64,000 nt of DNA. Origin: Desulfitobacterium sp038181555 (GTDB lineage: Bacteria > Bacillota > Desulfitobacteriia > Desulfitobacteriales > Desulfitobacteriaceae). Each line of letters opens with the position of its first letter. Position 1 is the stretch's first letter. The stretch is from positions 83,593 to 147,592 of the forward strand of contig NZ_JBBWUA010000006.1 in assembly GCF_038181555.1 (NCBI RefSeq), written 5' to 3'. The translations under genes were made by a program, and so were the position numbers. Positions 1 through 9,787 of the stretch are shown here, one piece after another. The notes beneath the pieces were generated by a model. It did not search any database. It was given only the letters and a program-made list of their open reading frames with translations, and was not told where the DNA came from.

Positions 1-1
1 T

Positions 2-2359
2 GAATATTACGGAGCCCGCAGAAACGAAGACGGGAAAATAGAAATTATGAAAAATAATCCCAGCACAGGAGGGAATTCTTGGTATTATTCGCTGAAGGAT
101 GACTTATCGACCGGTGAACTTATCTATCAAGCCGGTAAATTTGATCCCCGTACTCGCCCATGGTATAAAGCTGCCGAAGCAGCAGGAAGACCTACCATGT
201 CGCCTGTCTATAAGCATTTTGTCATAGATGACCTAACTATTTCAGCGGCCTTGCCAGTCTATGATAAGGACGGGAAGCTGCAGGGCGTCATGGGAACCCA
301 CATGCTTCTTTCCGGTATCGGAACGTATCTTGAGGATATTGTACAGGACTACAATGGTTATGCGGTTATTGTGGAGAAAAGTACCGGCGATTTAGTGGCC
401 AATTCCATGGGAGCCGATAACTTTACCCTTCGCCAAGATGGTTCCTTAAAAAGTGCTAATATCCTTGATATACCAAATGCAGATATGAAGAAAGCATATG
501 AACAGTATATAGCAGAGCAGAATCCATTCTTTGTATATCAAGGGGAGCAAGGGGCTCTTTTTGTCAGCACTCGGGATTTACATATGAATGGTGTTGATTG
601 GCTAATCATAACGGCAATTCCTGAAGGGGTGCTTATGACGAATGTAGAGAATAATATGCATCTGACTATCAGTCTTGTCGTGCTCGCCCTAATATTGTCA
701 CTGATCATCTATAACATCGCTACCGGAATACTAATGAGGCCGATCAACAGCTTGCTACAGGTTGCTGAAGCCTTGTCCTCCGGAGACTTATCCCAGCGCG
801 TTAAAGTGGTTAGAAATGATGAAATAGGGAACATCTCAGCAAGTCTGAACAAGGTTGCTGATAAAATGCAGCATCTCATCAACAACCTTGAAGCCAATGT
901 TAAGCAAAGAACAGAGGAATTGCACCAGGCAAATATGACCTTGGAAGAAAATAAGGACCAGCTACGGCTTATTTTAGACTCTGCTGCCGAAGCTATCTAC
1001 GGTATCGATGTGAATGGCAACTGCACATTCTGCAACCTGAGCTGTCTTAAACTATTGGGATATTCTGATCAGGAGGAATTACTCGGCAAAAATATGCACG
1101 ATCAGATTCATCACAGTCGAGTCGATGGAACGCCTGCCTCCGCTGAAGAGTGCAGGATTTTCCGGTCAATCAGAGAGAAAAAAGGTATTAGTGCCGATGA
1201 TGAAGTGTTCTGGAGAGCGGAAGGCACCTCCTTTAATGTAGAGTACCATTCCTATCCACAGATTAAAGACGGTGAAATTATCGGTGCCGTGATAACCTTT
1301 ATGGATATTACTGATCGTAAACAAAAAGCAGAGGAAATCCAATATTTGAGTAGTCATGATACACTGACCGGTCTTTATAACCGAAGATGCTTTGAGGATT
1401 TTATCCATATAATGGATATTCCGGATAATCTACCCCTGACAGTTCTTTATTCTGATATTAATGGATTGAAGATGACCAATGATGTCTTTGGCCATGCAAC
1501 AGGGGATCAGCTGATCAAGAAAACTGCCGAAATACTCCAGCAATCTTGTCGTGAGAGTGATGTTGTGGCACGTGTTGGTGGTGATGAATTTATTATTCTT
1601 TTGCCAAACACAGATCAAGCGGACGCGGAAAAAATCCTTGCCCGAATCAACCTTGGCTTCCTAGATGCGCGGGTAGCAGCTATAAAGTGCAGTATTTCCC
1701 TCGGCTTTGATACCAAAACAAGTCAGGATCAGCCCTTTGAGGAGGTCATGGCTAACGCGGAAAACGCTATGTACAAAGATAAAACTCTGAACCAGAAGAC
1801 AGTTAATAAGGATATTATTGATACCATGGTTGAGACCCTGCATACAAAAAGTCCGCAAGAGAAACAACATTCCCTTACGGTGAGGGAGCTATGTGGTGAA
1901 GTCGGTGGTGCTTTAGGGCTTTCCGAATCGGAAATCAACAAGCTAAAGCGGGCGGGCTACTTGCATGATATCGGCAAAGTCATACTTGATGAAAACAGCT
2001 TAGCAAAGGACTATTTAACTGAGGAAGAGCACGAAAAAATGCGCCAGCATTCTGTAGTCGGCTACCGCATCTTAAATCTTATTGATGATACGTTGGATCT
2101 AGCGGAATATGTCTACGGGCATCATGAACGATGGGATGGGACCGGCTATCCGCGGGGGCTTAAGGGTGAACAGATCCCCCTCATACCAAGAATCATCTCG
2201 ATTGTCGAGACCTATGATCGTGTGCTGAACCGGGGCGACCTTTCTCTTGGAGAACGAAAAAAGGCGGCCCTTGCCGTCATTAACAATGGTGCAGGCAAGC
2301 AATTCGACCCGCAAATTGCCGGATTGCTTGTTCAGATGATGGATGAGAAAGAGCAATAA
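2..2359 (+). CDS. Membrane sensor with dCache, HAMP, PAS, GGDEF and HD-GYP domains (5' end outside window)
   Basis: Probable c-di-GMP enzyme at the cytoplasmic membrane. The frame is open from base 2, upstream of the first ATG at 47, so the true start lies before the window. Order seen: extracellular Cache-like sensor (to about base 650), one membrane helix (about 656-735), HAMP, a PAS domain (about 945-1320), a GGDEF domain with intact GGDEF near 1576-1590 and an HD-GYP domain with HDIGK (near 1964) and HHERWDGTGYP. Both synthesis and hydrolysis signatures are therefore intact in the motifs I can read. By family knowledge GGDEF makes c-di-GMP and HD-GYP hydrolyses it; which activity dominates cannot be told here. 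It is convergent with the next gene, with only 17 bases between the stops. Confidence 0.93.
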   Translation, partial: EYYGARRNEDGKIEIMKNNPSTGGNSWYYSLKDDLSTGELIYQAGKFDPRTRPWYKAAEAAGRPTMSPVYKHFVIDDLTISAALPVYDKDGKLQGVMGTHMLLSGIGTYLEDIVQDYNGYAVIVEKSTGDLVANSMGADNFTLRQDGSLKSANILDIPNADMKKAYEQYIAEQNPFFVYQGEQGALFVSTRDLHMNGVDWLIITAIPEGVLMTNVENNMHLTISLVVLALILSLIIYNIATGILMRPINSLLQVAEALSSGDLSQRVKVVRNDEIGNISASLNKVADKMQHLINNLEANVKQRTEELHQANMTLEENKDQLRLILDSAAEAIYGIDVNGNCTFCNLSCLKLLGYSDQEELLGKNMHDQIHHSRVDGTPASAEECRIFRSIREKKGISADDEVFWRAEGTSFNVEYHSYPQIKDGEIIGAVITFMDITDRKQKAEEIQYLSSHDTLTGLYNRRCFEDFIHIMDIPDNLPLTVLYSDINGLKMTNDVFGHATGDQLIKKTAEILQQSCRESDVVARVGGDEFIILLPNTDQADAEKILARINLGFLDARVAAIKCSISLGFDTKTSQDQPFEEVMANAENAMYKDKTLNQKTVNKDIIDTMVETLHTKSPQEKQHSLTVRELCGEVGGALGLSESEINKLKRAGYLHDIGKVILDENSLAKDYLTEEEHEKMRQHSVVGYRILNLIDDTLDLAEYVYGHHERWDGTGYPRGLKGEQIPLIPRIISIVETYDRVLNRGDLSLGERKKAALAVINNGAGKQFDPQIAGLLVQMMDEKEQ

Positions 2360-2376
2360 CAAGTGGATTGCTAGAT

Positions 2377-3090
2377 TTACTTATATAAAAAAACCTTAAG
2401 GTTGTCTTGCTTATCGAGGGTGGCAAGCAGAACATTCTTTACCTCAGTCTTATATAAACTTTCTAAACTAGAAACAACCCAGCCTTCGTCCTTTTGCATT
2501 TCTGTTAACACCTTGGTATAAAGTTTACCTTCTTTAATAATTGTCTTTGGAAAATCGAAAGGCTGTGTTTTCATCTGGATAGATGAAGGTGTTAAAGGTT
2601 CGTATTTTGGATCTAAAAAAACCGAAAACTTCCCATCTGTTTCCCAAATTGCTAGGGCAACTTTCTTCACATCTTCTATTTTTTCTTCACGTAATTCTTC
2701 TAATAGCACATCGATAGATATCTTTGCTTTTTTTAATCCTTTATAGATAATCTCTCCATTTTGAACGATTGTAATTGGTGGAGGGGTAATCAGCTTTCTT
2801 ACCCATGGCAATTTCAGGATGATTAAAATCGCACATTGATACAAGACCACCAATACAATGGTTGTAATGATAGACCCCTTTAACCCAAGTTTTTCGTCTG
2901 ATAATGGATGGGCAATAATGTTTCCAATGACTAATGCAATTGCGAAATCAAGGGGTCTTAATTGGGAGATGGCACGTTGACCTAATACTTTAGTAACAAT
3001 TAATAAAAAGAAAAAAGCTACAATAGCCCGAAGAATCCACTCAAGGTTGGTAAGCATTTCTTGGCCTTGGAAAAAATACATATATGACAC
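2377..3090 (-). CDS. DUF421 (YetF-like) membrane protein
   Basis: 237 aa. Three hydrophobic segments fill the first 90 residues, including a GQRAISQLRPLDF segment typical of the DUF421 family, followed by the cytoplasmic part with the family-like stretch ITPPPITIVQNGEIIYKGLKK. Family members such as Bacillus YetF/YdfS are membrane proteins of uncertain biochemical role, some linked to spores or germination. It stands alone on the minus strand. An ATG at residue 12 is a possible alternative start. Confidence 0.85.
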   Translation of the reverse strand: MSYMYFFQGQEMLTNLEWILRAIVAFFFLLIVTKVLGQRAISQLRPLDFAIALVIGNIIAHPLSDEKLGLKGSIITTIVLVVLYQCAILIILKLPWVRKLITPPPITIVQNGEIIYKGLKKAKISIDVLLEELREEKIEDVKKVALAIWETDGKFSVFLDPKYEPLTPSSIQMKTQPFDFPKTIIKEGKLYTKVLTEMQKDEGWVVSSLESLYKTEVKNVLLATLDKQDNLKVFLYK

Positions 3091-3478
3091 ATCCCTTATA
3101 AAATTGTTATTACGTAGTTTAACACTGATGTTATTTTTATAAACTAGTTAATGTTGAACTACTGCCTCATATAAGGAATTGTCGACTATAAAAACGAAGT
3201 CGGCTATGCAGAAATTGATGCCAGTTGGCAGCTAACTGTATTAAAGAAATGAAACGAAGATTGATTCTGATTATGAGTTAATCATGAAACTAAATGAGGG
3301 CAGAGGTTGATACTTAGCTAAGCATTGACCTCTGCTCTTATTATCTTGGTAAATGTTGCCACTAGAAACATTGCATGTACAAATATATACTATTAATAAT
3401 GGACAACCCTCCTAAATTTTGAGGAATAAACGTATCTACATAGTGTACCAGACGACATCATAGGGAAGGGGACTTTCG
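3091..3478. other. Intergenic region with a gene scar
   Basis: 388 bases between divergent genes. A short open stretch on + at 3178-3256 reads GIVDYKNEVGYAEIDASWQL and then stops; it looks like the tail of a lost gene. It is followed by a strong hairpin at 3300-3335. The rest is A+T-rich and should hold the promoters of both flanking genes, but no clear -35/-10 pair stood out. Confidence 0.4.
3300..3335 (+). terminator. Orphan hairpin, likely terminator of a lost gene
   Basis: GCAGAGGT at 3300-3307 pairs with ACCTCTGC at 3328-3335, and the stem continues with one mismatch through CTTAG/CTAAG to almost no loop. A T-rich tail follows (3336-3347). No intact gene ends before it, which fits the scar just upstream. 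Confidence 0.55.
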
Positions 3479-4996
3479 GTGCAAAAATTGAAAAAGACTT
3501 TAGTGGGCTTCTTTTTAACAGCAACCCTTATTTTGTCGACGGCTGCCCCTAGTTTTGGCTATACCATCGGGAATGAGCATCGTTTAGCAGGTCAGGACCG
3601 CTATGAGACGGCTGCAACCATCGCTCAGAAGGGTTGGACACAGTCGGATGTGGCAATCTTGGTCAGTGGAGAGAATTACCCCGATGCTTTAGTTGCCACC
3701 TCCCTAGCTAAACTCCATGATGCGCCAATTCTTCTCTCAAGGAAAAGCAATTTGCCTGAAGATACTAGGCAGACCTTAAGCCATTTGGGAGTCAAGAGGG
3801 TCATCCTCGTGGGTGGTACAGGGGTGTTAGCAGAGCAGCTTCAAGCGGAGCTGCAGACGATGGGGATAGAATCAAGACGCTTAGCAGGTCAGGATCGTTA
3901 TGGGACCGCTGTTGCTGTAGCTAAGGAATTGGGTGATGCCTCCGATGTAGTTATTGCTACGGGGGAGGATTTCGCCGATGCTCTGTCGATTTCCGCTATC
4001 GCTGCCTACAAAAATATGCCGATTATCTTGGTGCCAAGTAAACGCATGCCCAGTGCTACCCAAAGCTATCTTGTGGCAAACGATATAACTAAAACCTATG
4101 TGGTGGGAAGCTCGGAGATTATCAGTGACGCTGTGGCACTGCAATTTCCGAACACTGAGCGCATAACGGGAGTATCGAAATACGACCGCAATATTAATAT
4201 CATCAATCGCTTCCAAGCTGACCTTCAAGGTGATCAGGTATTTTTAGCCACCGGAAATAATTATGCTGATGCTATAGCCGGCTCAGCCTATGCAGCGAAG
4301 CAAAATGCTCCGATTGTCTTGGTCACTGACATTTTACCGAAAACCACCCGAGATTATCTCATAGGCAAGCTCTCCGAGAAAGATTTGACGATCTTGGGCG
4401 GCGAAGGGGTAGTACGAGGAACGATACTGAATGAGACTGTCAGCAGTAGAGGGTCTCGTGGAGGTACAAGATCACTGGATCCTCTTTCGGATCTGGGAAC
4501 CAATGAAACAAAGGTTGCCGTAGTCTTCGGCACCTCAGCCGGCCCAGTCTATAAAAGCGCTGCAGAAGCAGAAGCCAACATGATCAATGTCTCTATTGAT
4601 GTCTGGAAGCTCAACTCCAAGGGAGAGAAATATGCGGCCAAAGCCACCGTAAAGTTGAATAAGGCCATTGCCGAGAGGGTTAAGTCAGTATTTCAGGAAA
4701 TATTTGCAGGAGAAGAGAAATATCCGATCAACGTTGTTCAAGGCTACTCGTGGCGTGGAGGTACTTCCGAGCATAATTTTGGTCTGGCCATCGATCTTAA
4801 TCCCAATGAGAACTATATGATCAACAGCAGCGGCAAGGTCGTAGCAGGCTCTTTTTGGGATCCCAATAAAAGCCCCTATTCCATAACCGAGAATGGTGAT
4901 GTGGTCACCGCCTTTAAAAAGTACGGCTTTGCCTGGGGAGGCAACGCCTGGAAATCCTCGAAGGATTACATGCATTTTTCTTATTTAGGAAAATAG
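3479..4996 (+). CDS. Secreted CWB2-repeat protein with C-terminal M15 (VanY-like) peptidase domain
   Basis: 505 aa with a GTG start after the RBS GGAAGGGGA (3462-3470). A signal peptide covers about residues 1-28. Three cell-wall-binding type 2 repeats follow, recognised by RLAGQDRYETA, RLAGQDRYGTA and the weaker RITGVSKYDRN. The C-terminal part (about 350-505) resembles the M15 D-Ala-D-Ala carboxypeptidase fold, with SEHNFGLAIDLNP (zinc-ligand His and Asp near 430 and 437) and MHFSY near the end. Probable role: peptidoglycan peptide trimming at the wall, where CWB2 repeats anchor the protein to wall polymers. Single-gene transcript closed by a strong terminator. Confidence 0.9.
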   Translation: MQKLKKTLVGFFLTATLILSTAAPSFGYTIGNEHRLAGQDRYETAATIAQKGWTQSDVAILVSGENYPDALVATSLAKLHDAPILLSRKSNLPEDTRQTLSHLGVKRVILVGGTGVLAEQLQAELQTMGIESRRLAGQDRYGTAVAVAKELGDASDVVIATGEDFADALSISAIAAYKNMPIILVPSKRMPSATQSYLVANDITKTYVVGSSEIISDAVALQFPNTERITGVSKYDRNINIINRFQADLQGDQVFLATGNNYADAIAGSAYAAKQNAPIVLVTDILPKTTRDYLIGKLSEKDLTILGGEGVVRGTILNETVSSRGSRGGTRSLDPLSDLGTNETKVAVVFGTSAGPVYKSAAEAEANMINVSIDVWKLNSKGEKYAAKATVKLNKAIAERVKSVFQEIFAGEEKYPINVVQGYSWRGGTSEHNFGLAIDLNPNENYMINSSGKVVAGSFWDPNKSPYSITENGDVVTAFKKYGFAWGGNAWKSSKDYMHFSYLGK

Positions 4997-5007
4997 ACAT
5001 TATCCCT

Positions 5008-5048
5008 AAAAGATGGCATAGTCGTGATTTGCGGCTATGCCATCTTTT
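5008..5048 (+). terminator. Intrinsic terminator after the CWB2/M15 gene
   Basis: AAAAGATGGCATAG at 5008-5021 pairs with CTATGCCATCTTTT ending at 5048. The A-stem-T layout can work in both directions. Confidence 0.85.
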
Positions 5049-5162
5049 CATGCACATAGTACGCAGAATTACCATGGAGTAGTTGAACGATTTGTACTAT
5101 AATGGAAATTACTAAATGAAGGAAAGAATTTAAATAGTATTTAAAAAGGGGGCGAGGCCAGG

Positions 5163-6608
5163 ATGGAAAGCAGAATGGATAAATATCTGCCGATGGCAAT
5201 CGATAACCGCAGATTGTCCATTATCGTCTTTTCTCTGTTCTTTTCCTGGCTGTTAGCCTTTCCCTTTGAAGGTAGGATACTGTATGCCCTAGCGGATGTT
5301 CATAATATTTCCCCCCATTCTTTTGTTTTCGGTACAATGGCAGCTCATTTTGTTGGGTTGCTTCTATCCGGGGCCTTTGTCCGAACCATGAGGACAGCCA
5401 AAAAGCTCATGCTCTTTTCTATTGTTTTTTGTGTCGTGGTATCCTGCGTGTTTTTCTTTCCGCCCTCATTTTTATGGACAGCAGCTCTGCTTGCGGCTGC
5501 ATTTATGGTCGGATGCTGCGTAGCGGCCTGGGGTTATTATTTTAAAGGCTATACACCGAAAAACGAGCGTATCAAGACCATGGCGGATGGACTGATCTGC
5601 TCCAACATTCTCATGATCCTGCTCAATATGGTGGCTATTCATGTCTCTCCTTACGCGGGGCTTGGTTTTTCTATGCTCCTATTAGTTATGGCTTTCCTGT
5701 TTGCTCTCAGGCTTCCCAAAGAGGAAGAGTCGGTAAGTCCCCTACCTTTCGAGCAAAGAGAGAACCATGTCGGTAAAGTCGGCCCACTCGCCTTTCTATG
5801 CCTGTTTATTGTAGTCATCACCATCAATTCCGGTCTGATGTATCAGGTTCAGGGACCCGCTTTCGCCCATCTCGAATGGCTGACAAGCTGGTACTGGGCT
5901 ATTCCCTATATCATTGCCCTATTTATTATGAGGAACCTGCCCCGAACGACAAGCCGTGTCTATATCCTTTATGTTGCTATCGCTATGATTGGCTTTTCGT
6001 TTATCGCTTTTCTGGTACTTGATCGCTCATGGGTGAGTTATCTTGTTGTCAATACCCTGATGCTGGGAGCCTGCGGTGTCTATGACCTGTTTTGGTGGAG
6101 CATTCTCGGCGAAATGCTGGACCTATACAAAAATCCTGCTAGGATCATGGGCATCGGACTTTCCGCGAATGTTTTGGGAGTAATGCTGGGTGGCCTAATC
6201 GGCAACGGGATTACAGCCTCAAGCGGACATAACCAGAATCCTACGATGCTGGCCCTAGGTGTTGTGTGCATCACTCTGGTCCTGCTTCCTCCCTTGCATA
6301 AACATCTGACCACCCAGCTGAAAAGTCATATCTATTTGACTACACTTCCTGAGATGCCAACCCAGGAACAAACCCAGCTGATGGTTAACCTCTCCGTAGC
6401 CCAGAAACTCACGGTACGTGAAGGAGAAATAGCCACCTTGCTGCTGAAGGGTAAAACTTACCGAATGATTGCCGGGGAACTGCATGTGAGTGAGAATACA
6501 GTCAAAACCCATGTAAAAAATATTTACTCCAAAACCGGAGTCCAGAGTCGAAGCGAACTCATGAACCTCCTTCTGGACATGCAGCCCTCAGAAACGATAA
6601 AGCTCTGA
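5163..6608 (+). CDS. LuxR-type regulator with MFS-like 12-helix membrane domain
   Basis: 481 aa. About twelve hydrophobic helices occupy residues 18-390; the C-terminus (about 415-470) is a LuxR/GerE helix-turn-helix, with LTVREGEIATLLLKGKT and VSENTVKTHVKNIYSKTGV. This membrane-LuxR architecture is frequent in Desulfitobacterium and Eggerthella-like bacteria. Likely a membrane-bound one-component transcription regulator; its ligand and targets are unknown. A gag-type RBS lies just before the ATG at 5163. It is a single gene between terminators. Confidence 0.88.
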   Translation: MESRMDKYLPMAIDNRRLSIIVFSLFFSWLLAFPFEGRILYALADVHNISPHSFVFGTMAAHFVGLLLSGAFVRTMRTAKKLMLFSIVFCVVVSCVFFFPPSFLWTAALLAAAFMVGCCVAAWGYYFKGYTPKNERIKTMADGLICSNILMILLNMVAIHVSPYAGLGFSMLLLVMAFLFALRLPKEEESVSPLPFEQRENHVGKVGPLAFLCLFIVVITINSGLMYQVQGPAFAHLEWLTSWYWAIPYIIALFIMRNLPRTTSRVYILYVAIAMIGFSFIAFLVLDRSWVSYLVVNTLMLGACGVYDLFWWSILGEMLDLYKNPARIMGIGLSANVLGVMLGGLIGNGITASSGHNQNPTMLALGVVCITLVLLPPLHKHLTTQLKSHIYLTTLPEMPTQEQTQLMVNLSVAQKLTVREGEIATLLLKGKTYRMIAGELHVSENTVKTHVKNIYSKTGVQSRSELMNLLLDMQPSETIKL

Positions 6609-6625
6609 TGAATAGCGGGTTTCAA

Positions 6626-6656
6626 AGCCCCTCACCCGAAAAGGTGAGGGGCTTTT
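6626..6656 (+). terminator. Intrinsic terminator
   Basis: AGCCCCTCACC pairs with GGTGAGGGGCT around a short CGAAAA-type loop, followed by TTTT. Confidence 0.85.
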
Positions 6657-6748
6657 CTGCGCAAAATCACCCAGTCCGGTGACGCGAGGGCAGACCTATT
6701 TTTAGTAAAATTAGAAAAACACTTGCCTAAGGAGAGGGGGATAGGTGT

Positions 6749-7381
6749 ATGTATAGTAAATATTACGAAGTGGCAAAAGGTGCAGAAGCGGGTGTAGAGC
6801 AAATTGGCTACTCCAGCCGAATCGATGATCCGGCCTTTGCCCAATATGCCAAAAACAATAACCGCTGGTCAGCCGTTTTTGCCACGATTTTAGCAATCGC
6901 CGCCGCTATGGGCTTTTTTATCTATGGCGAAACCAAGTCTGAAATGGAAAATCCCCAGGCACTTTATATTGGGCTTGGTATCGGTGGTATGTTTTTGCTC
7001 GTCGCACTGCTCCAAATCGTTGGCAGAGAAAGAAGCAAAACCTGGGATGGTGCAGTTGTGAATAAAACCATCGAAAAGAAAAGTCGCCAACAAAGCTCCG
7101 GCAGTGGCGACAACGACTATTACGTACATTATTACACCGAATATGCGGTCATGGTCCGTGAGGATAAGGACGGGAAGATTTACCGGATGACGGCCGAGGA
7201 CGACGACACTGTTTTCAACTATTATCAAATCGGTGATCGAGTACGGCATCACGCGAGGTTAAATTCCTATGAGAAGTACGACAAATCCAAGGACAGCATT
7301 ATTTTTTGCAACGCTTGCGGCACATTGTGCGATATACGTGATGACCATTGCTTCCGATGCCAATGCCCACTACTGAAATAA
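6749..7381 (+). CDS. Membrane protein with C-terminal zinc ribbon, unknown function
   Basis: 210 aa, RBS AGGAGAGGGG. Two membrane helices (about 42-62 and 72-92), then a soluble beta-rich region and a C-terminal CNACGTLCD...CFRCQC ribbon with two Cys pairs that could bind zinc. The soluble part recalls DUF3592-like segments. It leads a same-strand cluster with the next three genes (a lipoprotein and two small membrane proteins), so an envelope role is plausible. No specific function can be given. Confidence 0.7.
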   Translation: MYSKYYEVAKGAEAGVEQIGYSSRIDDPAFAQYAKNNNRWSAVFATILAIAAAMGFFIYGETKSEMENPQALYIGLGIGGMFLLVALLQIVGRERSKTWDGAVVNKTIEKKSRQQSSGSGDNDYYVHYYTEYAVMVREDKDGKIYRMTAEDDDTVFNYYQIGDRVRHHARLNSYEKYDKSKDSIIFCNACGTLCDIRDDHCFRCQCPLLK

Positions 7382-7431
7382 TCAATTGCCTCGAAGGTTT
7401 CATAGAAAAAGTTTTTAGGAGGTAAGAAGTA

Positions 7432-9756
7432 TTGGAACAAACAAGAATAAAAAGATGGCTAAGTGGGTTGCTGATCGTAGGATTGATATTCTCACCGTTG
7501 ACGGGATGTTCAAAACCATCAAAACCAACAAACGAGCTTACTGAGCAGAAACCCGGTGAGTTAACAAACATGCTGACTAAGGAAAATACGCGTGTCGGTT
7601 CGGATACACTGGCCCTAGATATGGGAGAGTTCCCCCTGGCTCAGGATGCCCAATGTGAAATAGTCCCGGTGGAAAACCCTTCTCCTTTGGAGGGCGTGGA
7701 AATGAAAGCGTATTCCTTTGAGATCTCTACCGATGAGGAGCTGCTTTCCGTGATGAGATTGACCCTGCCCTATGATGAAAGCATGCTAGCAGGCCAAAGC
7801 CCTGAAGGGAGCGTTTGTGCCGCCTATTTCAATGAAGATACGGATCAGTGGGAGCCGGTACCTTTTTCCATCGACGAGCAGACCAAGACGGTGACCATAT
7901 ATACTGACCATCTTTCCATCTATGGATGTTTTGAGGTGAACAATGAGAACACGCGGAAGGCTTACGCTGCCTATGCAATCCCGGCTTTTGCGAAAAGTAA
8001 AATGAAGGGGTTAAATGCCGATGCCGTGATTACCAATAGTGTTCAAAACGGAGGGAATCCCGACAGCAGTGCGGTAGAGGCGGGGCTATCGGTTCTAGAT
8101 TTGTCGCTGGCGATCAGTGGGGCGGGTCTGGAGACGGCTGGACATATTACCGGTGCTCTGGGCTCAGGAGGAGCAGGGTCTTCATCCCTTTTGGGCGACA
8201 TCAATGAACGTCTGGGTGATCTAGGTCTGCTATGTTCTATTGCTCAAGTCTCCTATGGGATGTACAACGTTTATAACGGAGATCAAAAAGCGATATTTCC
8301 TTGCTATGCCAATGCGTTAAAAACCGGAATCGGGTATACGGCGGGAAAATTGGGTGCGAGGTTGTACAGCCTTGCCTCCCTAGGAACCCTAGTCATCGAG
8401 TTATCCCTGAATGAGTTTGCGGAGACTGCTTGGACGGGCAGGCAGGATATCTATGAAAAGGCCTATTCCCTCTATTATGAATCCCCTAGTGCCAAGAGAG
8501 ATGCTAGAGCATGGGCGGCACTTTTTATCAGCGCTAAAGAGGGCGCTACCACACCAGAGAAATATCGACTGCGGGTTGAAGGGCTGGTACAGCGGTACGC
8601 CGATCAGTTCTGGCAGGATGAACTAGAGGTTGCCGCTTATCAGGAAGAGGCTCAAAAGCATGGGTTTACCGGTGGCGGTGGACTCAATGAGACCATGAAG
8701 CAGGACATCTCCAACCGATATCGTGATGAGTTATTTCGTACGGTCATCCAGGATGCCTTTAAGCTGATTGCTGAAAAAGAGGCTATGTCGGCTGAGCGAG
8801 CTTTGCTTAAAGAACTGAACGCCATCAAAAAAGAGCTAAATAAAACCTGTACCGTTGAATTGATCGATACCACCGTATCCGGCGATAAGCCGACTTCCGG
8901 CCTGGCGGGCTCTGTGGTCTATATAGATGTACCTGATACTGTGACAGATGCCGATAGCTGGAGTGTCACCCTCGATTCAGAGGGTAGAGGTAAGATCACT
9001 TTTACAGTGTTGGGATTTCTCATGGCGGGAGCGCCAAGGGAGCTGAAGCTGTATGAAGCGGGATCATCTCAGTCAGCCGCGCCGGATATGACCCTCCCCT
9101 TTATGGCTGCCTACCCCACCACCGTAGTTGAGCTCAGCAGCCCCGACGAGGAAAAGCCCGAGCCGCCTAAGGCACCGCCGGTAGAAACGGCAACGACGCC
9201 ACTACCGCAGCCAACAGCCAAGAAATTTGCCTGGGTACTGGTGCAAACCATAAACCAAGATGACAAAGCGAATACCGAAAACATGAACAAGGGTGGTATA
9301 TATCAAGTCGGCGCAACCGCCTCTCCGGGCAGCTACACTTTCTCATCAAAATACATCGGTGAGACGGATACCTATCCTGATCCTGACCAGATAAGCGGAG
9401 AAGGCTATGCTATGAAGCTCGATTTCTCAGTTCCGCCTACAGTGATACAAGGTGGCGAAAAGATAACGCTAAGCTTTAACCTCGCTTTTACGCAGCAGAA
9501 CGTCTCCTATTTTGATGGAAACGGAAGCTGTCGGGCCGATCTGGACAATACGCGATTTGTCAACAAGAATGGAAAGAGCTTCTTTGAAATCTATTGCTCC
9601 CTTAAATACAGCAATAAGAATGTCCTTTCTGTCAGCGATACAATCACCGCAAAAGCACCAAACGGCGGCTCTGAGGGAGATAGGATTGAGCTATGGACTA
9701 GTGGACCAAGCGGTCATATTGGCACAGGCTACATTTATGAATGGAAAATGCAGTAA
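7432..9756 (+). CDS. Large lipoprotein, unknown function
   Basis: 774 aa from a TTG start placed by AGGAGG at 7418-7423. Residues 1-25 form a lipoprotein signal with lipobox LTGC, so the mature protein should be lipid-anchored outside the cell. The N-terminal 150 residues look like a beta-rich segment, the middle is rich in small residues and helices (a GAGLETAGHITGALGSGGAG stretch), and a proline-rich linker (about 570-600) precedes a beta-rich C-terminal domain. I do not recognise the family. The next small membrane gene starts 32 bases downstream. Confidence 0.7.
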   Translation: MEQTRIKRWLSGLLIVGLIFSPLTGCSKPSKPTNELTEQKPGELTNMLTKENTRVGSDTLALDMGEFPLAQDAQCEIVPVENPSPLEGVEMKAYSFEISTDEELLSVMRLTLPYDESMLAGQSPEGSVCAAYFNEDTDQWEPVPFSIDEQTKTVTIYTDHLSIYGCFEVNNENTRKAYAAYAIPAFAKSKMKGLNADAVITNSVQNGGNPDSSAVEAGLSVLDLSLAISGAGLETAGHITGALGSGGAGSSSLLGDINERLGDLGLLCSIAQVSYGMYNVYNGDQKAIFPCYANALKTGIGYTAGKLGARLYSLASLGTLVIELSLNEFAETAWTGRQDIYEKAYSLYYESPSAKRDARAWAALFISAKEGATTPEKYRLRVEGLVQRYADQFWQDELEVAAYQEEAQKHGFTGGGGLNETMKQDISNRYRDELFRTVIQDAFKLIAEKEAMSAERALLKELNAIKKELNKTCTVELIDTTVSGDKPTSGLAGSVVYIDVPDTVTDADSWSVTLDSEGRGKITFTVLGFLMAGAPRELKLYEAGSSQSAAPDMTLPFMAAYPTTVVELSSPDEEKPEPPKAPPVETATTPLPQPTAKKFAWVLVQTINQDDKANTENMNKGGIYQVGATASPGSYTFSSKYIGETDTYPDPDQISGEGYAMKLDFSVPPTVIQGGEKITLSFNLAFTQQNVSYFDGNGSCRADLDNTRFVNKNGKSFFEIYCSLKYSNKNVLSVSDTITAKAPNGGSEGDRIELWTSGPSGHIGTGYIYEWKMQ

Positions 9757-9787
9757 TGAAGCAAGGAAGGCTAGGGGGGATTTCGCT

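Noticed and set aside
1430..1870. Minus-strand ORFs under the GGDEF/HD-GYP gene, and similar shadows under other long genes
   Set aside because: They lie opposite well-supported coding sequence and have no ribosome sites or domain signatures.
5008..5048. Riboswitch-like structure after the M15 gene
   Set aside because: It is a simple stem with A and T flanks directly after a stop codon, so a terminator.
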